DNA of 64,000 nt from Hydra vulgaris (lineage: Eukaryota > Cnidaria > Hydrozoa > Anthoathecata > Hydridae), in assembly GCF_038396675.1 (NCBI RefSeq), contig NC_088920.1:21234001-21298000 (forward strand), given 5' to 3'. Position 1 is the stretch's first letter. Every line of letters begins with the position of its first letter. The translations under genes and the position numbers were made by a program. Shown one piece after another: positions 13,156 to 26,133 of the stretch. The notes beneath the pieces were generated by a model, which searched no databases, was not told the origin of the DNA, and saw nothing but the letters and a program-made list of their open reading frames with translations.

Positions 13156-13405
13156 GTAATATAAAAAAAAAATTGAGTTTGCGCATGCGTTATTTTTATA
13201 AAGAATTTTAAAATAAAATGAGTAAAAGAATTAATGTTAAGTAAAGAATAAAAAAATAAAAAAAAAATAAAATCTTTTAACTTTTTAACAAATGCCAATT
13301 TCCTTATTACTTTTTATTGATTTCTGTTTGTTTTAATTTTATTGGAATTCATTAAAAATTGATAAGAAGTCTTTTATAGCAAAACGAATTGTAGTGACAT
13401 ATATA

Positions 13406-13745
13406 TTTGATTTTATTTTAAAAGTAAGTAAATGTTTTTTGAGGTACCAAACTATTTATACTTTATAATATTATTATGTATTTTATTATTTATTTTATAC
13501 AAAATAAATAGTAAAATATATTTATAACTTATGACAATATATTACATAATATCATAGTATTTGAGTTTATTTTAAAAGTATTAGTTATAATATAAAAAAT
13601 TACTTTAAGTAAGTAAATGTTTTTTGAGGATCCCAATCATTTATACTTTATATTATAAAGCATATTTAGGATCCTAAAAAAACATTTACTTTTAAAATAA
13701 AATCAAACATTATGATATTATGTTATATATTGTCATAAGTTATAC
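13406..13745. repeat. Fold-back cluster of inverted and direct repeats
   Basis: The arm 13406-13446 (TTTGATTTTATTTTAAAAGT and on through AAATGTTTTTTGAGG) is repeated inverted at 13667-13707 and partly again in direct orientation at about 13603-13655. A second pair (TATGACAATATATTACATAA near 13530 and its inverted copy near 13712-13744) sits inside and beside it. It is probably a MITE-like fold-back element. No gene is present from 13155 to 14350. Confidence 0.6.
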
Positions 13746-14359
13746 TTTATTATATAGATTATACTATTTAATAATGAATATTGCCATAGGTTATAACATT
13801 CAGCAAATGTTATATTTCAATGAGGTATAACCTATGACTTGTTAATTTTATACTAATAGTAGATTTAAGGACCTTGAATCATTTATACTTTATATGATTT
13901 ATTTTATATTTATATCACTTGTGGTATAAGTAAATAATATATGTATAATTATACTTAATTATTTATATAATTATAAATATATACATAAATATAGATATAT
14001 ATTTATATAATTTACATATATAAATGGTTAAATTTGCTTTTAAGGGCATAAAATAACTTTATTTTTTTGCTTGTTGTGAGACTTGATCAAAGTCGTGACT
14101 TTTTAATATAAACATTAGGAATATTTCAATATACTTTTTTTTATTATTACTATTTAATAGACTGTCTGGCCAAATCAAACCCTCAGTCGATGTTGCGGCA
14201 CTTCTTTGTAGCAACAGGCTATAAGGTAATTGAAGTAGCAGCACTATCTTGTAGTTAAAACAAATTTCTAACATAATCAACAGTAAGTAAATTAATAGAC
14301 AATTATTTTGTGGTAATTACGTGGATCACATCTAAATACCTTGTTTTAAATTTTATAGT

Positions 14360-14473
14360 TCAAAAACATGAAAATAGAGCATATAATAAAGATGTTGAGT
14401 GGTCCATAAGGCGATGGCTAATGCAAGCTGCTGACAGAAATGGTGGTTGTGCAAAACGTGCCTTAAAAGTGTA
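14360..14473 (+). CDS. Possible internal exon, unrecognised
   Basis: Between TTTTATAG (ending 14359) and a GTAAGC donor (14472) one frame stays open and reads KDVEWSIRRWLMQAADRNGG followed by CAKRALK. The amino-acid mix (W, R, C, a clear basic helix) is protein-like and not typical of this A/T DNA. No family is assigned. It may be an exon of a host gene or of a spliced transposon. The ORF on the minus strand at 14059-14280 is not obviously related. Confidence 0.3.
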
Positions 14474-14479
14474 AGCTAA

Positions 14480-16200
14480 AAATACTTGATGGTTTTTTTA
14501 TTTGTTCTATCTTTTCTTTGATATTTTATATATTTTTCTTGAAATATAATGTTTTTATTGTATTAGTCAAGCATTACAGAGCATTGGATTTTATAGTTTA
14601 CACTCATTTTTACAGTTTATTTTATATTTTATTCCTTCGTTTACTTTACTTATTTTAATTTATTTTGGTTACAATTTTATACTTATTTTATGAGTTTGAC
14701 CTGACATTCATTTTTCGTGACTGGGTTTAAATCATATGTAGATTAAACATTTCTATTTAAATATGCCAATAAGTATAGAATCATGATTGTTCTCATCATC
14801 ATTATTATCATTTGTTCAGTTTTTTAAAATATTTTTACATAGATAAAAAGCTATGTGATTGAGTTAATTGTTAGAATTAAACTGAATAATGATATTAACA
14901 ATAACAATCTTATAAAGAATAATGAAAACTTATAATGTATTAAGGTAAAATAAAGATAACACAACATTGTGAGTAAAATAGTTTTTTAATCTATAGATAA
15001 GTTATAATATATAAATATATTTGTACTTTTTAATATAAGTTTAGTGCTTTAATATATTAATTATTAGAAATTAGGTGCAAAACTGTTTAAATGACTGTTA
15101 AATCACCTGGCACATTGTCAGGAGAAAAAGATTGCAGTAAAATCGGAGGTCAAGTAGTATCAAGCGTTAGCACATCTTCCTTTATGCTTTTGCTTTATTC
15201 CTTTGCAAGTTAAACATGTTTAGTTTATTGAAATCTTTTTATTGAAATACAGAATATTTATAGTTACATTTGTGTAGATCTCGCGTTTATAGTTTTAAGA
15301 TAATTAGAATATGTTTTTATAATTTTTATAGTAAAATGTAGTGATTCATTCATTGAGATTATTTTTTCGAAAAACAACACGATTATCTAATGTTATCATG
15401 GAGTCAATGAGTTCTGATTTATTGGATAAACAACGTAAGATATTCTATATATATTGTATTCCAAGAAATTTCATTGATATAGAAATTGGTTCATAAAATA
15501 AAAGAAAACAATAATAAAAAACTCGTCAAGCGTATATAAATATATATGCACTTAAGTGCGCTATGAGTAGTTTGTTATTTAATTTTTTATATTTCTTTTT
15601 TTTTCTTTTGTATTCTCTATAATATGTATAAATATGGGTTACTTAATTAATGTAGAAGAGATAAATCTTTACTATAAAATAATAATACTTTACTTTTAGC
15701 TATTTTGGTTACAATTTTATACTTATTTTACGATTTCTTCACTTTTTGCTATTTTTGGGTGACTTGGTTGTAGTTGCTAAATCTATCAGCTTGACAGGCA
15801 GAAAAATATGGATATCAAAAAGTGCCAAACGTTAGTTCATGCTAGCATCAAATTGAAATTATGGTTGAAGTTTAACCGTTCGCTATCCTTAAACTTTTAT
15901 ATGTATTGTATTGCAAGGCAATTTTTTCTGAAATAAAAATATTTGATAATATAAAACTTATTGCTAAAATAACTGTATATTTATAGTTTAAAGTTTTTAT
16001 CTCACATTCCATTTTATATCACCCATGCAACTTTTTTAGGTAGGCAAACATGACCCCTCTTCACCTTTTTCTTTCTGACTTGTTTAACTTCTTTAACTAG
16101 TCTCTGAGTTAAAATGTCGCGTTAATTAAAGTATTGGTTTTTTATACAAATAGCAATAAATGTTAAAAACAAATAAAATGAAACAAAATCAGCATAAAAA
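14480..16200. other. Noncoding A+T-rich stretch
   Basis: I see no gene, RNA or clear repeat. A phrase TATTTTGGTTACAATTTTATACTTATTTTA occurs twice (near 14660 and 15700), a direct repeat of about 30 bp. Confidence 0.4.
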
Positions 16201-16209
16201 AAGGCAATG

Positions 16210-16390
16210 GCAAAGCATCGGCTTAACGCCGTTCGAAAAACGGCTTCCATGCATGGACCATGCCTTAAACGGTGAGCAAGACTTGGGTTGAGCCATGCTT
16301 GTCGGCCGATGGTGGGCCAGTAATTACGCCAATGGTGGGCTATGCATAGGCCAAGCATGGTGAGTTTGCTAGGGTTATATCCTAGTGCTT
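16210..16390 (-). repeat. GC-richer dispersed repeat, copy 2
   Basis: Inverted relative of the block at 13.0-13.15 kb. It holds several CCATGC/GCATGG and CCAATGG/CCATTGG words, including GGCCAAGCATGGTGAGTTTG. It interrupts the minus-strand transposon ORF relic that follows. The ORF through it is an artefact of low stop density. Confidence 0.55.
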
Positions 16391-16910
16391 CTAGGTTTCC
16401 AAGGCCATTAGGCTGAATTGTGATTCCAAAATACACCGATGGAATTAATATGTGTCCTGCAGTCACCAACCAATCATGGTCAGGTAAGGTGACTCTGCAC
16501 TCAACGTACATAAGTAATTGACTTTGTTTTTTTGGCAGCAGTCAATCCGATTGGAACACAAGCTTTGTCATATTGACTTAAAAACACACTTCATTAATTC
16601 CTAATATGGACGCTAACTACTCTAATTGGTTTATTGAAGCAGTACAAAATAAGCCGTCGATATGTTTAGCGTGCTGATCATTCTGTGCTCTATTAATTTT
16701 ACGGGTACCGTTGTTTCAAAGCTTTTTATCTATGTAAAAATATGGTGAGGTGGCATTCAATAGCCAAACTGCGTTTTGGTAAGAGACGAAGGTTAACCTC
16801 ACTTCTACTGATTTTGAAGCCAACCATTTTCAACTGTTGAGTCATTTGGTCTAACGTTTTGATGCATCAACAGTATAGAAGCATCAAAACGTTAGAGTCT
16901 ATATACATCA
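16375..16910 (-). pseudogene. Relic of an unnamed multicopy transposon-type ORF, N-terminal and middle part
   Basis: Minus-strand reading from about 16870: TLDQMTQQLKMVGFKISRS and EVNLRLLPKRSLAIECH, then after frame breaks TVPVKLIEHRMISTL, then QLLMYVECRVTLPDHDWLV and GHILIPSVYFGITIQPNGLG. From memory these follow one uncharacterised repeated cnidarian protein (SRSAVYLRLLPRRS, then TVPVKL, then EYRVRLPDHDFV). It has several frameshifts and ends in the GC-richer repeat. I take it and the 12.7-kb piece as two parts of one family, perhaps a DNA transposon. Confidence 0.45.
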
Positions 16911-16998
16911 CTATTTCGTTTTTCATGAGATACTGATCCATGCATAGCAATATTCACAATTTCATGAAAGATGATCCATGCATAGCAATGTTCACAAT
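16851..16998. repeat. 15-bp perfect hairpin plus 40-bp tandem duplication
   Basis: CTAACGTTTTGATGC (16851-16865) pairs perfectly with 16881-16895 across a 15-base loop. It is followed by two near-copies of a 38-40-bp unit (16921-16960 and 16961-16998) containing GATCCATGCATAGCAAT. Confidence 0.8.
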
Positions 16999-17309
16999 AG
17001 TTTTAAGTAGAAAGAGCTGATTTTGTTTAATTCTTTGCCTACTAGGCTGTCTCTGATATTTAGAGTTAAGCGTATATTAAAACTAAGATTTGAAGTCTAT
17101 CTCTCGCGTCAGTTTTCTTGCTTTTTTTACTCTTTTCTAGTCAGCTTTCTTTTTATGTAACTGCCATTCTGAATTTTCTTTGATGTTTTTCTTTTCTTTG
17201 TTGTTTTTCTTTTTTTTGTTCTTTTTCATTTCTTTGTTCTTTTTCTTTTCATTGTTATTTTTCTTTTCTTTTAAGTATAGTTTTTAATATAAAAAAATAG
17301 TTTATTATA

Positions 17310-17433
17310 ATAAATATTTTTTGCGACGTCACACTTCTTCAACTTCCTTCCATCCGCCTTGTCACAAATCGTCACAAAAGTCACGACCCCTCCCCTCCCT
17401 TAAAAGCGTGACGTCGTTTATGGACAGCCCCTC
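17310..17433. mobile_element. CCCCT-ended MITE, partial copy
   Basis: The right end reads GTGACGTCGTTTATGGACAG followed by CCCCT, which matches the end of the better copy at 39900-40077 (TGACGTAATTTATGGACAAC then CCCT). Internal CCTCCC-rich and GTCACAAA words are shared. The left terminal repeat is not clear here. Confidence 0.5.
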
Positions 17434-17499
17434 AATGCTATTTATAGATAGCCAGCTGATAGCTTAAAAACATTTAAAAATTTATCTGCGCATATTTTT

Positions 17500-20302
17500 A
17501 AAAACAAAAAATTTATTGCGGAAACATGTTTACGTAGTTGGAGATATGAACATTGACTTACTCAACCAGGCTTTAAATAGTGATGCAAAATCTTTTATTA
17601 ATACTCTTCTCGAACATAAATTCGAGGAGAGTGTTTTTGCACTTGTTGCTTTGTTGATAGTTGGGATAAGGTTATATAACCTTATCTCAACAATATAACC
17701 TTATCTCAACAATATAACCTTATCTCAACAATATAATCTTATTTCAACAATATAACTTTATCTCAACAATAAACAAAGCAACAAGAGTAAGTAAAATATC
17801 ATCAGCATTACTAGATTACGTAATAACTAATTTTCATAATAGCCGCTATAAAACGGGTATAATCAAGACTAACTTACGTGATCATTTTCCTAGATTCCTT
17901 ATTATTGATGGCGTAACTGCTAATAATACTATCCCTGAATCAACAGTATTCATGAGACAAATCAATGAAAGTTCCATAAGCCAATTTTAAAAAATTATTA
18001 AATAGATCCATCTATTGGAATCAAATTTTACAATCTCATGATGTAGTTAATGCTTATGATTTATTACTGAACCAATTTTGTAAAATTTATGATAACGCAT
18101 TTCCTTTAAAAGTAAAAGTAATGAATTCTAAGTCATTTTTATCTCCATGGATGACCAAAGAACTAATAAAATCATTAAGGAAAAAAACAAAATTGTGTGA
18201 AAAATATTTAAAACATAAAACTTATAAAAATGAAATTAAATAAAAAAACTAAAAAAAATTTTTAAAAAAATTAAAAAACGATAAAAAATAATAATTATGA
18301 TAAATTGCTTGAAATTAACAAAAGAAACACTCGAAAAACGTGACATGTTATTCGAGAATTAATTGAGAAGGAAAAAAATTGCAAAAATTAACTTACGTTA
18401 AAAAGTTATTATTGAAATCTGAACAGTTTTTTTGTTGATGTTGGTCCAAGCTTAGCAGCGAATATTTCATTCAGTCAAAAAGGATTTGATTCATATCTTA
18501 CAATAACTGATATAATTATGGACGAATTTGAAAATAAGTGAATAGAATAATGCTTTTAATAGTCTTTAAAAAAAATGAAAGTAGAGGTGTTGATCAAAAT
18601 AATGTTAATGCAATTAAATCTATTTTTAGTATTATCGAACCCTCATTATTCCATATATTTAATCTCTCACTTAAATAAGGTCATATTCTTGACAAATTAA
18701 AAATTGCAAAAATGATACCTATTTACAAATCTGACGACGAGACTAATATTTCAAACTACAGACCTATTTCAATCTTGCCCTCCTTTTCTAAACTAATTGA
18801 ACGCATTATGTACAACAGACTTTACAAATATTCAACTGAAAATAAGAATTTATACTGTCATCAATTTGGTTTAAAAAAAGACCATTCTTCTGACTCGTAA
18901 TAATTAAATTGGTTAAACACATATCAAACGGATTTAATAGTGTTTTAAATGGTTGTAGTGATTTAATGGATGTAGTAGATCTTTTACACTATCTTATTTG
19001 CAGATGACATTTATTTTATTCTCACAAAGATATTATTGTTCTTTTTAAAATTTTTAAATTAAACGTTGATTAAACAAAGTTTATCCTATTCCCTGAACCT
19101 GGTAAAGCTGATAACTTTCTCTTAAGAGATCTCTTAAATTGCCCCAGCTTTTAATTAATAACATAATAATTAATAGGGAATTAACTGTAAAATTTCTAGG
19201 AGTGATTTTAGATGAAAAATTGTCATGGAAATACCATATTAGATATATAGAAAGTAAGATTTTAAAAAGTATTTTTAATTATTTCTATATTATATCAGAC
19301 AAAACCGTTCCTTAATAATCAATTTTAATAAATATATATTTTTTGTCCATACATAGCTATACTTCTTACTGTAACCTTGTCTGGGGTAGCACTAATTACA
19401 CTAAATTCAAAAAAATTTATAGCAAACAAAAACATGCTAGCAGAATAATATTTGGGGCAAATAGAAATGCACATTGCGAACCTGTCTTAGGTCAGCTTGT
19501 AGCTTTAAATAATTATAAGATTAATATTCATTAAGAAATGTTATTTCTGTTTAAAGCAAAACGTGGTTTATCTCCAGTAATATTTCACTCTAACTTTAAC
19601 GAAATCTCTCATAAATATCCTATCAAATTTTCAGTGAACAACTTTGTCATTTCCTTAAACCATCTCATATTAGGCTCGTACCGAATTCAATATCGGGGAC
19701 CTTTTGTTTGGAAAAATTTTCTTTATATTTTTAATGAAAAACATGACTTTGTTTTTGCACTTTGGAAAGTTTTAAGGTTGATTCAAAACGGCATTTACTA
19801 AACATGGACTTTAATATACAAGATTTCAAATATCTTTTTTAAAATAATTATAAAGTTTTGAATTAACAAGTCATCTAATTTAGGTTTGCTTTTTTTTACT
19901 ATCTGTTTTCCTTTTTTGTTTAAAATTTTTGTTGATATTTATTAATAAGCCCTAATTTCTTATTTGTATAGGATTATTTTTAATAAAAATTAACGCAATT
20001 TTTAGTGATTAATAACTTTCACGACTATCTTACTTTTGTATTATTTTATTTTTCATTTTTAATTTATTCCGCTGGAAGATTGTTCGCAAAAATTTTTTTT
20101 TGCTATAGTTTGGTAGATACTTATACCATTTTGTTTTATCACTAATTAATAATGTGAATACGTTTGAAAACAACATTGTAATGGGGCTTGGCGATTAGAC
20201 AGGTCTGTCTTCATCTTGCTTTGGCCAGGGTTTTCTATTATTGTAATTTCTTTTTTGTAATATTTAACAAACGGCAAAATGAAATTAAAAAAAAAAAAAA
20301 AA
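17500..20302 (+). pseudogene. LINE (CR1/jockey-like), decayed, endonuclease to poly(A)-like tail
   Basis: Endonuclease: KHVYVVGDMNIDLLNQAL at 17522-17575 (GD-x-N motif), then, after a local rearrangement, ATRVSKISSALLDYVITN and RDHFPRF. Linker: WMTKELIKSLRKKTKLCEKY. RT: MIPIYKSDDETNISNYRPIS, ILPSFSKLIERIMYNRLY, then LFADDIYFILT near 18995 (FADD intact), thumb, and C-terminal KQKHASRIIFGANRNA (19420-19470). Many stops and frameshifts, plus a deletion between the RT core motifs. The 3' UTR (about 20160-20302) contains GGGCTTGGCGATTAGACAGG and ends in AATGAAATTAAAAAAAAA. A related tail occurs at 49.74-49.83 kb, so both belong to one family. This is the longest LINE copy in the window. Confidence 0.85.
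17645..17782. repeat. 19-bp tandem repeat within an inverted duplication
   Basis: ATAACCTTATCTCAACAAT repeats about five times (17676-17770). The array is bracketed by TGTTGCTTTGTTGATAGTTG (17644-17663) and its inverted counterpart ending AACAAAGCAACA (17771-17782). It splits the endonuclease frame of the LINE. Confidence 0.8.
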
Positions 20303-22060
20303 TTCTAGAAATTTCCAAGGTGTCTTTGGCGAGAATAAAAATGCTTGAATTTTAAATAGAAAAAAAGCTTGACTTTCGAGCATGTTTAATTACCTGAACA
20401 TTTCTCTTTAAAGACCAGCAGTAACTTCCCATTATATTACTGTTATATTGTCTTTGGTAACTTTAAAAAAATAATAAAAATAATTTTAAAATAACAATGA
20501 AAACGCTCACTTTGCTTTTCGCTTACAACTTTAAAAATTTCTGGGAGAAAATGAAGGTGACTGTAAATGAAGTGACCTTAAACATTCATGTTGTACCAAA
20601 ATTTTTAATAACTGTAAGCAGCTTTTCAATCTTATCTTTATATTTTTCAAATATAGATACAATGCAAAGGAACTCAAGAAGAAAAAAAGCCTTTTTTATA
20701 ATTACAAAAATCCGCGACCGTCTAATAAGACAGTTTCAATATTTTCTTAACATCAATTCCGAGATTTCTTATAAGACCGAATGTAATAAGATTGAAGCGT
20801 AATGAAGAAATAAATAAAAATAACAATTTCCGCGTATTATTAAAATAATTTTGATTTACTATAAATTTGTAGAAATTCATTGTATTTTCAGTTGTATTAT
20901 AAAAGTGTTATAAAAAAATATCAGGATCACGAGTACCATACTTTTCTTCTTTAAAGATTAAGTCCTTAAATTAAAATTGAAAGGCAAAAAAGTAATTTTA
21001 GAATCCATGGCAACGCCCTTAGCAACCGTGTTTATGTTTTAGCTCTAATTTAAATTCTAGCTCCAAATATAAATATATTTATAAATAAATATAAGTTCAA
21101 AAATGACTTATTTTGTGATACTCTTTGTTTCTACGAAGAGATAAGTTGCGGAGCTTCTCTTTGTAATAAAATAGTTTTAAAATATTTTGGTTTTTTCTTT
21201 GGAATAGAGTTACTTTTTATTAAAAAAAACTTTAAGAAATAATTTTGTCTGGATAATATATTTTTATATTTTTAAACGTTAAATAGTTTCATGAATTGTT
21301 TGATATATTTATGCTATCAAGTTTTTATAGAAATATACAACTATATTTGATTATGATTTATTGAGATTGTAAATTACAAGCGGTTCTCGATGACAAGATC
21401 TGACTGTCTTCTGTCTTTATTATAGCATAAAATACCTGTAAGACCATGTTATCTTTTACTAAGTTCTTACAGTATGATTTTATTATTTAAATGTTAACGA
21501 TTTTATTGTACAACGATTTAATAAAATGTTTAAGAAAATAACCAAAAAAAAAATAATAGTAATATGTATATAAAGTCTTATAAATGACTTATTTTGTGAT
21601 GCTCTTAGTTTCTACGAGATCTAAGAGATACGCCATAAGCTTAAACAACCTTTTATAAGTCATAAACTTAAACAACCTTTTGATGTGATTTACTATTTAG
21701 TTAGATTTACAAGCATGTTGATAATTGTTCTTGATAATAAACTTCCAAGTTTTTCCTAAATGTCAAGATAAATATTTTTATAGTTTAATATTATTAATAG
21801 CAAATATAAAAAAAAAAAAAAAAAAAAGAAGAAAGAGAAAGTTTCAAGGTAACTTTTACACTAAAAAGGTTGTATCAAAATTTTGTATAACTGGTGACAC
21901 GAGTGTTTTAAAGAAAATTCAAGTCATGCATAAAAATAAACAAAAATATTATGATTTAAATAACTTTTACCTTATTACCTTATACTTTAGTGCATTTTAA
22001 ACAGCTGAAAGGAGTTTTTAGAAAAAATTGTTATTTAGCTGTTCAAAATTCTTTTTTCAA
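20303..22060. other. No recognised gene; short direct repeats
   Basis: An open frame at 20497-20802 (101 codons, starts MKTLTLLFAYNF) has no recognisable motif and is probably chance. A direct repeat of about 45 bp (AATGACTTATTTTGTGAT, then GCTCTT/ACTCTT) starts near 21103 and 21583. Two further units of about 26 bp with TTAAACAACCTTTT lie at 21640-21680. Confidence 0.35.
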
Positions 22061-22062
22061 AT

Positions 22063-22643
22063 TTGTACAAGCTGAAAATATCACATAATATGTTGCTGCC
22101 TAAAAGATTTTCTTTGAATTTAAAAGTTAAATGTACTCATTGTGATAACATTTATAGTTCTTATACATCTCTTGTAGTAAACAATAAAAAGTATGGAAAT
22201 AAACTTCATGAAGTCAACATTCGCAGTCTAATGGAAAAGGATGTGACAGAGAATCAATGATCGGCTTTACAAATATTATGAGCATGCCACCCTCTATGAC
22301 TTATTGAAATATTAAGAGAGGTAATGACGAGTTATCAGAAAGCTGCAATATGTAGTTTGACAAATTCTGCTATGGAAGTAAGACAAAGTCTTGTAAAACC
22401 ATATGATGATACATCAAATCTTGTTGATCGTTCTGTTTCTGTTGATGGTACTTGGCAGAAAAGGGATATTTCAATCTTAGTGCACAAAACTTTGATAAAA
22501 GTATTGAGTTAAAATCAAATGAAATAATTAAAAAAAGAAGAAAGACATTAAGATCACTAAAAAAGGTTATTATGTCAAAGAGCAATAGATTGATGGTGGT
22601 CAAAAGTATTGCAATGGGCAGTTTTGATGTTTTTAATGAATAA
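22063..22643 (+). pseudogene. Mutator-like transposase relic (DGTW family), internally deleted
   Basis: Three frames carry successive parts of one protein. Part 1 is LNLKVKCTHCDNIYSSYTSL, then NKLHEVNIRSL, a zinc-knuckle-like region. Part 2 is AAICSLTNSAMEVRQSLVKP, then LVDRSVSVDGTWQKR. Part 3 is ELKSNEIIKKRRKTLRSLKK, then SNRLMVVKS. SVDGTWQKRG is the signature of a transposase family grouped with Mutator-like elements, where the D of DGTW is a predicted catalytic residue. Directly after it the frame jumps to the basic tail, so the core between is deleted. A second relic is at 55.9-57.1 kb on the other strand. Confidence 0.6.
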
Positions 22644-24658
<2,015 letters not shown>

Positions 24659-24752
24659 AAAAAGTCTCTCCGTTCGACTATGGGCCAAGATTGCGTTACT
24701 GACCTTTTGGTTATTTTGATTGAAGAACATTTGGATAAAAAGGTGAGCTGAT
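24659..24752 (+). pseudogene. hAT-type transposase C-terminal scrap
   Basis: One frame reads KKSLRSTMGQDCVTDLLVIL and then IEEHLDKK before TGA (24748-24750). The pattern K-LRSTM-x-Q-x-R-L-x-x-LhhhSIE is typical of the C-terminal dimerisation region of hAT-type transposases and of host proteins derived from them. About 30 codons remain. A 20-bp exact tandem duplication follows at 24761-24799. Confidence 0.5.
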
Positions 24753-24799
24753 GTGTACGTTGATGATATTGATAATTAGTTGATGATATTGATAATTAG

Positions 24800-26000
24800 G
24801 CGGCCAAAAAAGCTCATGTTTTTTTTAAACCCCTTTTACCTTTCTCGAAGATTTTGTTGATCGACTTTTTGTTTATTGGTTTTAAAATTAATATTTTGAT
24901 TAGTATGTCAGTTTTGATTAATTTATACAGAGAATTAGTAACACAGAAATGAGATGTGCAGTATCAAAAATTGATAATTGATGCGTTCACAAAATCTAAA
25001 GTTTTTTAATTTCTTGGTTTGAAATAAGGGCATCGTTCTCTATTTTTGACTCAGGCCCGCTAGGCGTTTTCAAAGACCCTGCTAGTTTGCACTTACTCCA
25101 GTTTGTACTTATGTACGTTTTTGCAGCTGTATCGCACCTTATACCTGTTTGCTCTGATGAAGTTTAAAAAACACTTATTCAGCCTCCTTTTTGTATATCA
25201 TTATTAAAGACATCTGATGTAATGATATTATTATTAGGGGTAGCTGTATAAAAGGAGTAGCTCCTTATACTAAGATTGAATCGTTTCAATTTGGGCCTCG
25301 CTCAGCATCAGTGGAAAGCCGAAGGAACCCGTGGTCAGGCAAGATAAACCAAGGATTCCATGACCTAATGCCAATGCAGTCATTAGCCGAACTGTGCCAG
25401 CGTGACAGATGTTAAACTGATAAAAATAGATACTACACAGATACTATATAATACTCAAATTATTGAATTGAAAAAATTTTTTAAATGAAAATTGAAAAAA
25501 ATAAAAGTTGAAATTTTGTTTATCTTCATAATCACTATTATCGAAAAAACTTCAAAAAAATCCTTTACTTTTTTCTTTTGTGTCTTTTTTGAAAAGGTTT
25601 TGTTCAAAAAATCTGCTCAAGCTCTTATTCACGCCCTAAGGTGATCGTTCACGGTAATAACAGCTTAATAGGATGTTTGTTAGTTGATTATTAACAAAGG
25701 CTAAAATTTATTTGTCCTTGCCAGAACTTATTATTAACATGGGTTAAAATTTATTTATCCTTGCCAGAAGCACTCAAATTATTTCTAATATAATGCGATA
25801 TATTTCTCTTTCAAAAAGATAAAATTTTTATTCATCTCTAGATCAAGAAGATGATCAAGAAGTTTTTCAAAATTACGATCTAAGCTATTATTATTTACAT
25901 GAAGAAATTTAATTTAATGTTGATATTTTAATTATTCTTCAAAAGAAACTCTTTTAACTTGCTTGGGTAAAAATTTCACCAATTTTGCTCAAACTTTTAA
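24800..26000. other. No gene; one GC-richer island
   Basis: Mostly A/T-rich. The island at 25240-25420 is clearly less A/T-rich than its surroundings. It begins with an imperfect hairpin (GTATAAAAGGAG and CTCCTTATAC, 25246-25270) that also looks like a TATA box, followed by CAGCATCAGTGGAAAGCCG and ACCCGTGGTCAGGCAAG. No ORF or known RNA is recognised in it. Confidence 0.35.
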
Positions 26001-26018
26001 TCACTTAAAGCTAAACGA

Positions 26019-26133
26019 TTACTCAGCGTTTTTGGAGTAAATTGCTTAGCTTAACGTGAATAAAAATTTGAGCGAGTCTGCTTAAGTTTTTATTCATGTA
26101 AAGCTAAACAATTACTCTAAAAACGCTGAGTAA
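26019..26133. repeat. Long near-perfect hairpin, arms about 55 nt
   Basis: TTACTCAGCGTTTTTGGAGT and the following bases to about 26073 pair with 26080-26133 (which ends AAAAACGCTGAGTAA) with roughly seven mismatches and a six-base loop. Part of the right arm is repeated in direct orientation just upstream (25986-26018). It could be a small MITE or fold-back, or a precursor-like hairpin if transcribed. Confidence 0.75.

Noticed and set aside
16122..16511. 129-codon minus-strand ORF as one gene
   Set aside because: Its first third is a transposon relic and the rest is a GC-richer dispersed repeat read through by chance.
25246..25270. TATAAAAGG as a promoter TATA box
   Set aside because: It is equally part of a hairpin, and no downstream ORF or transcript evidence exists in the sequence.
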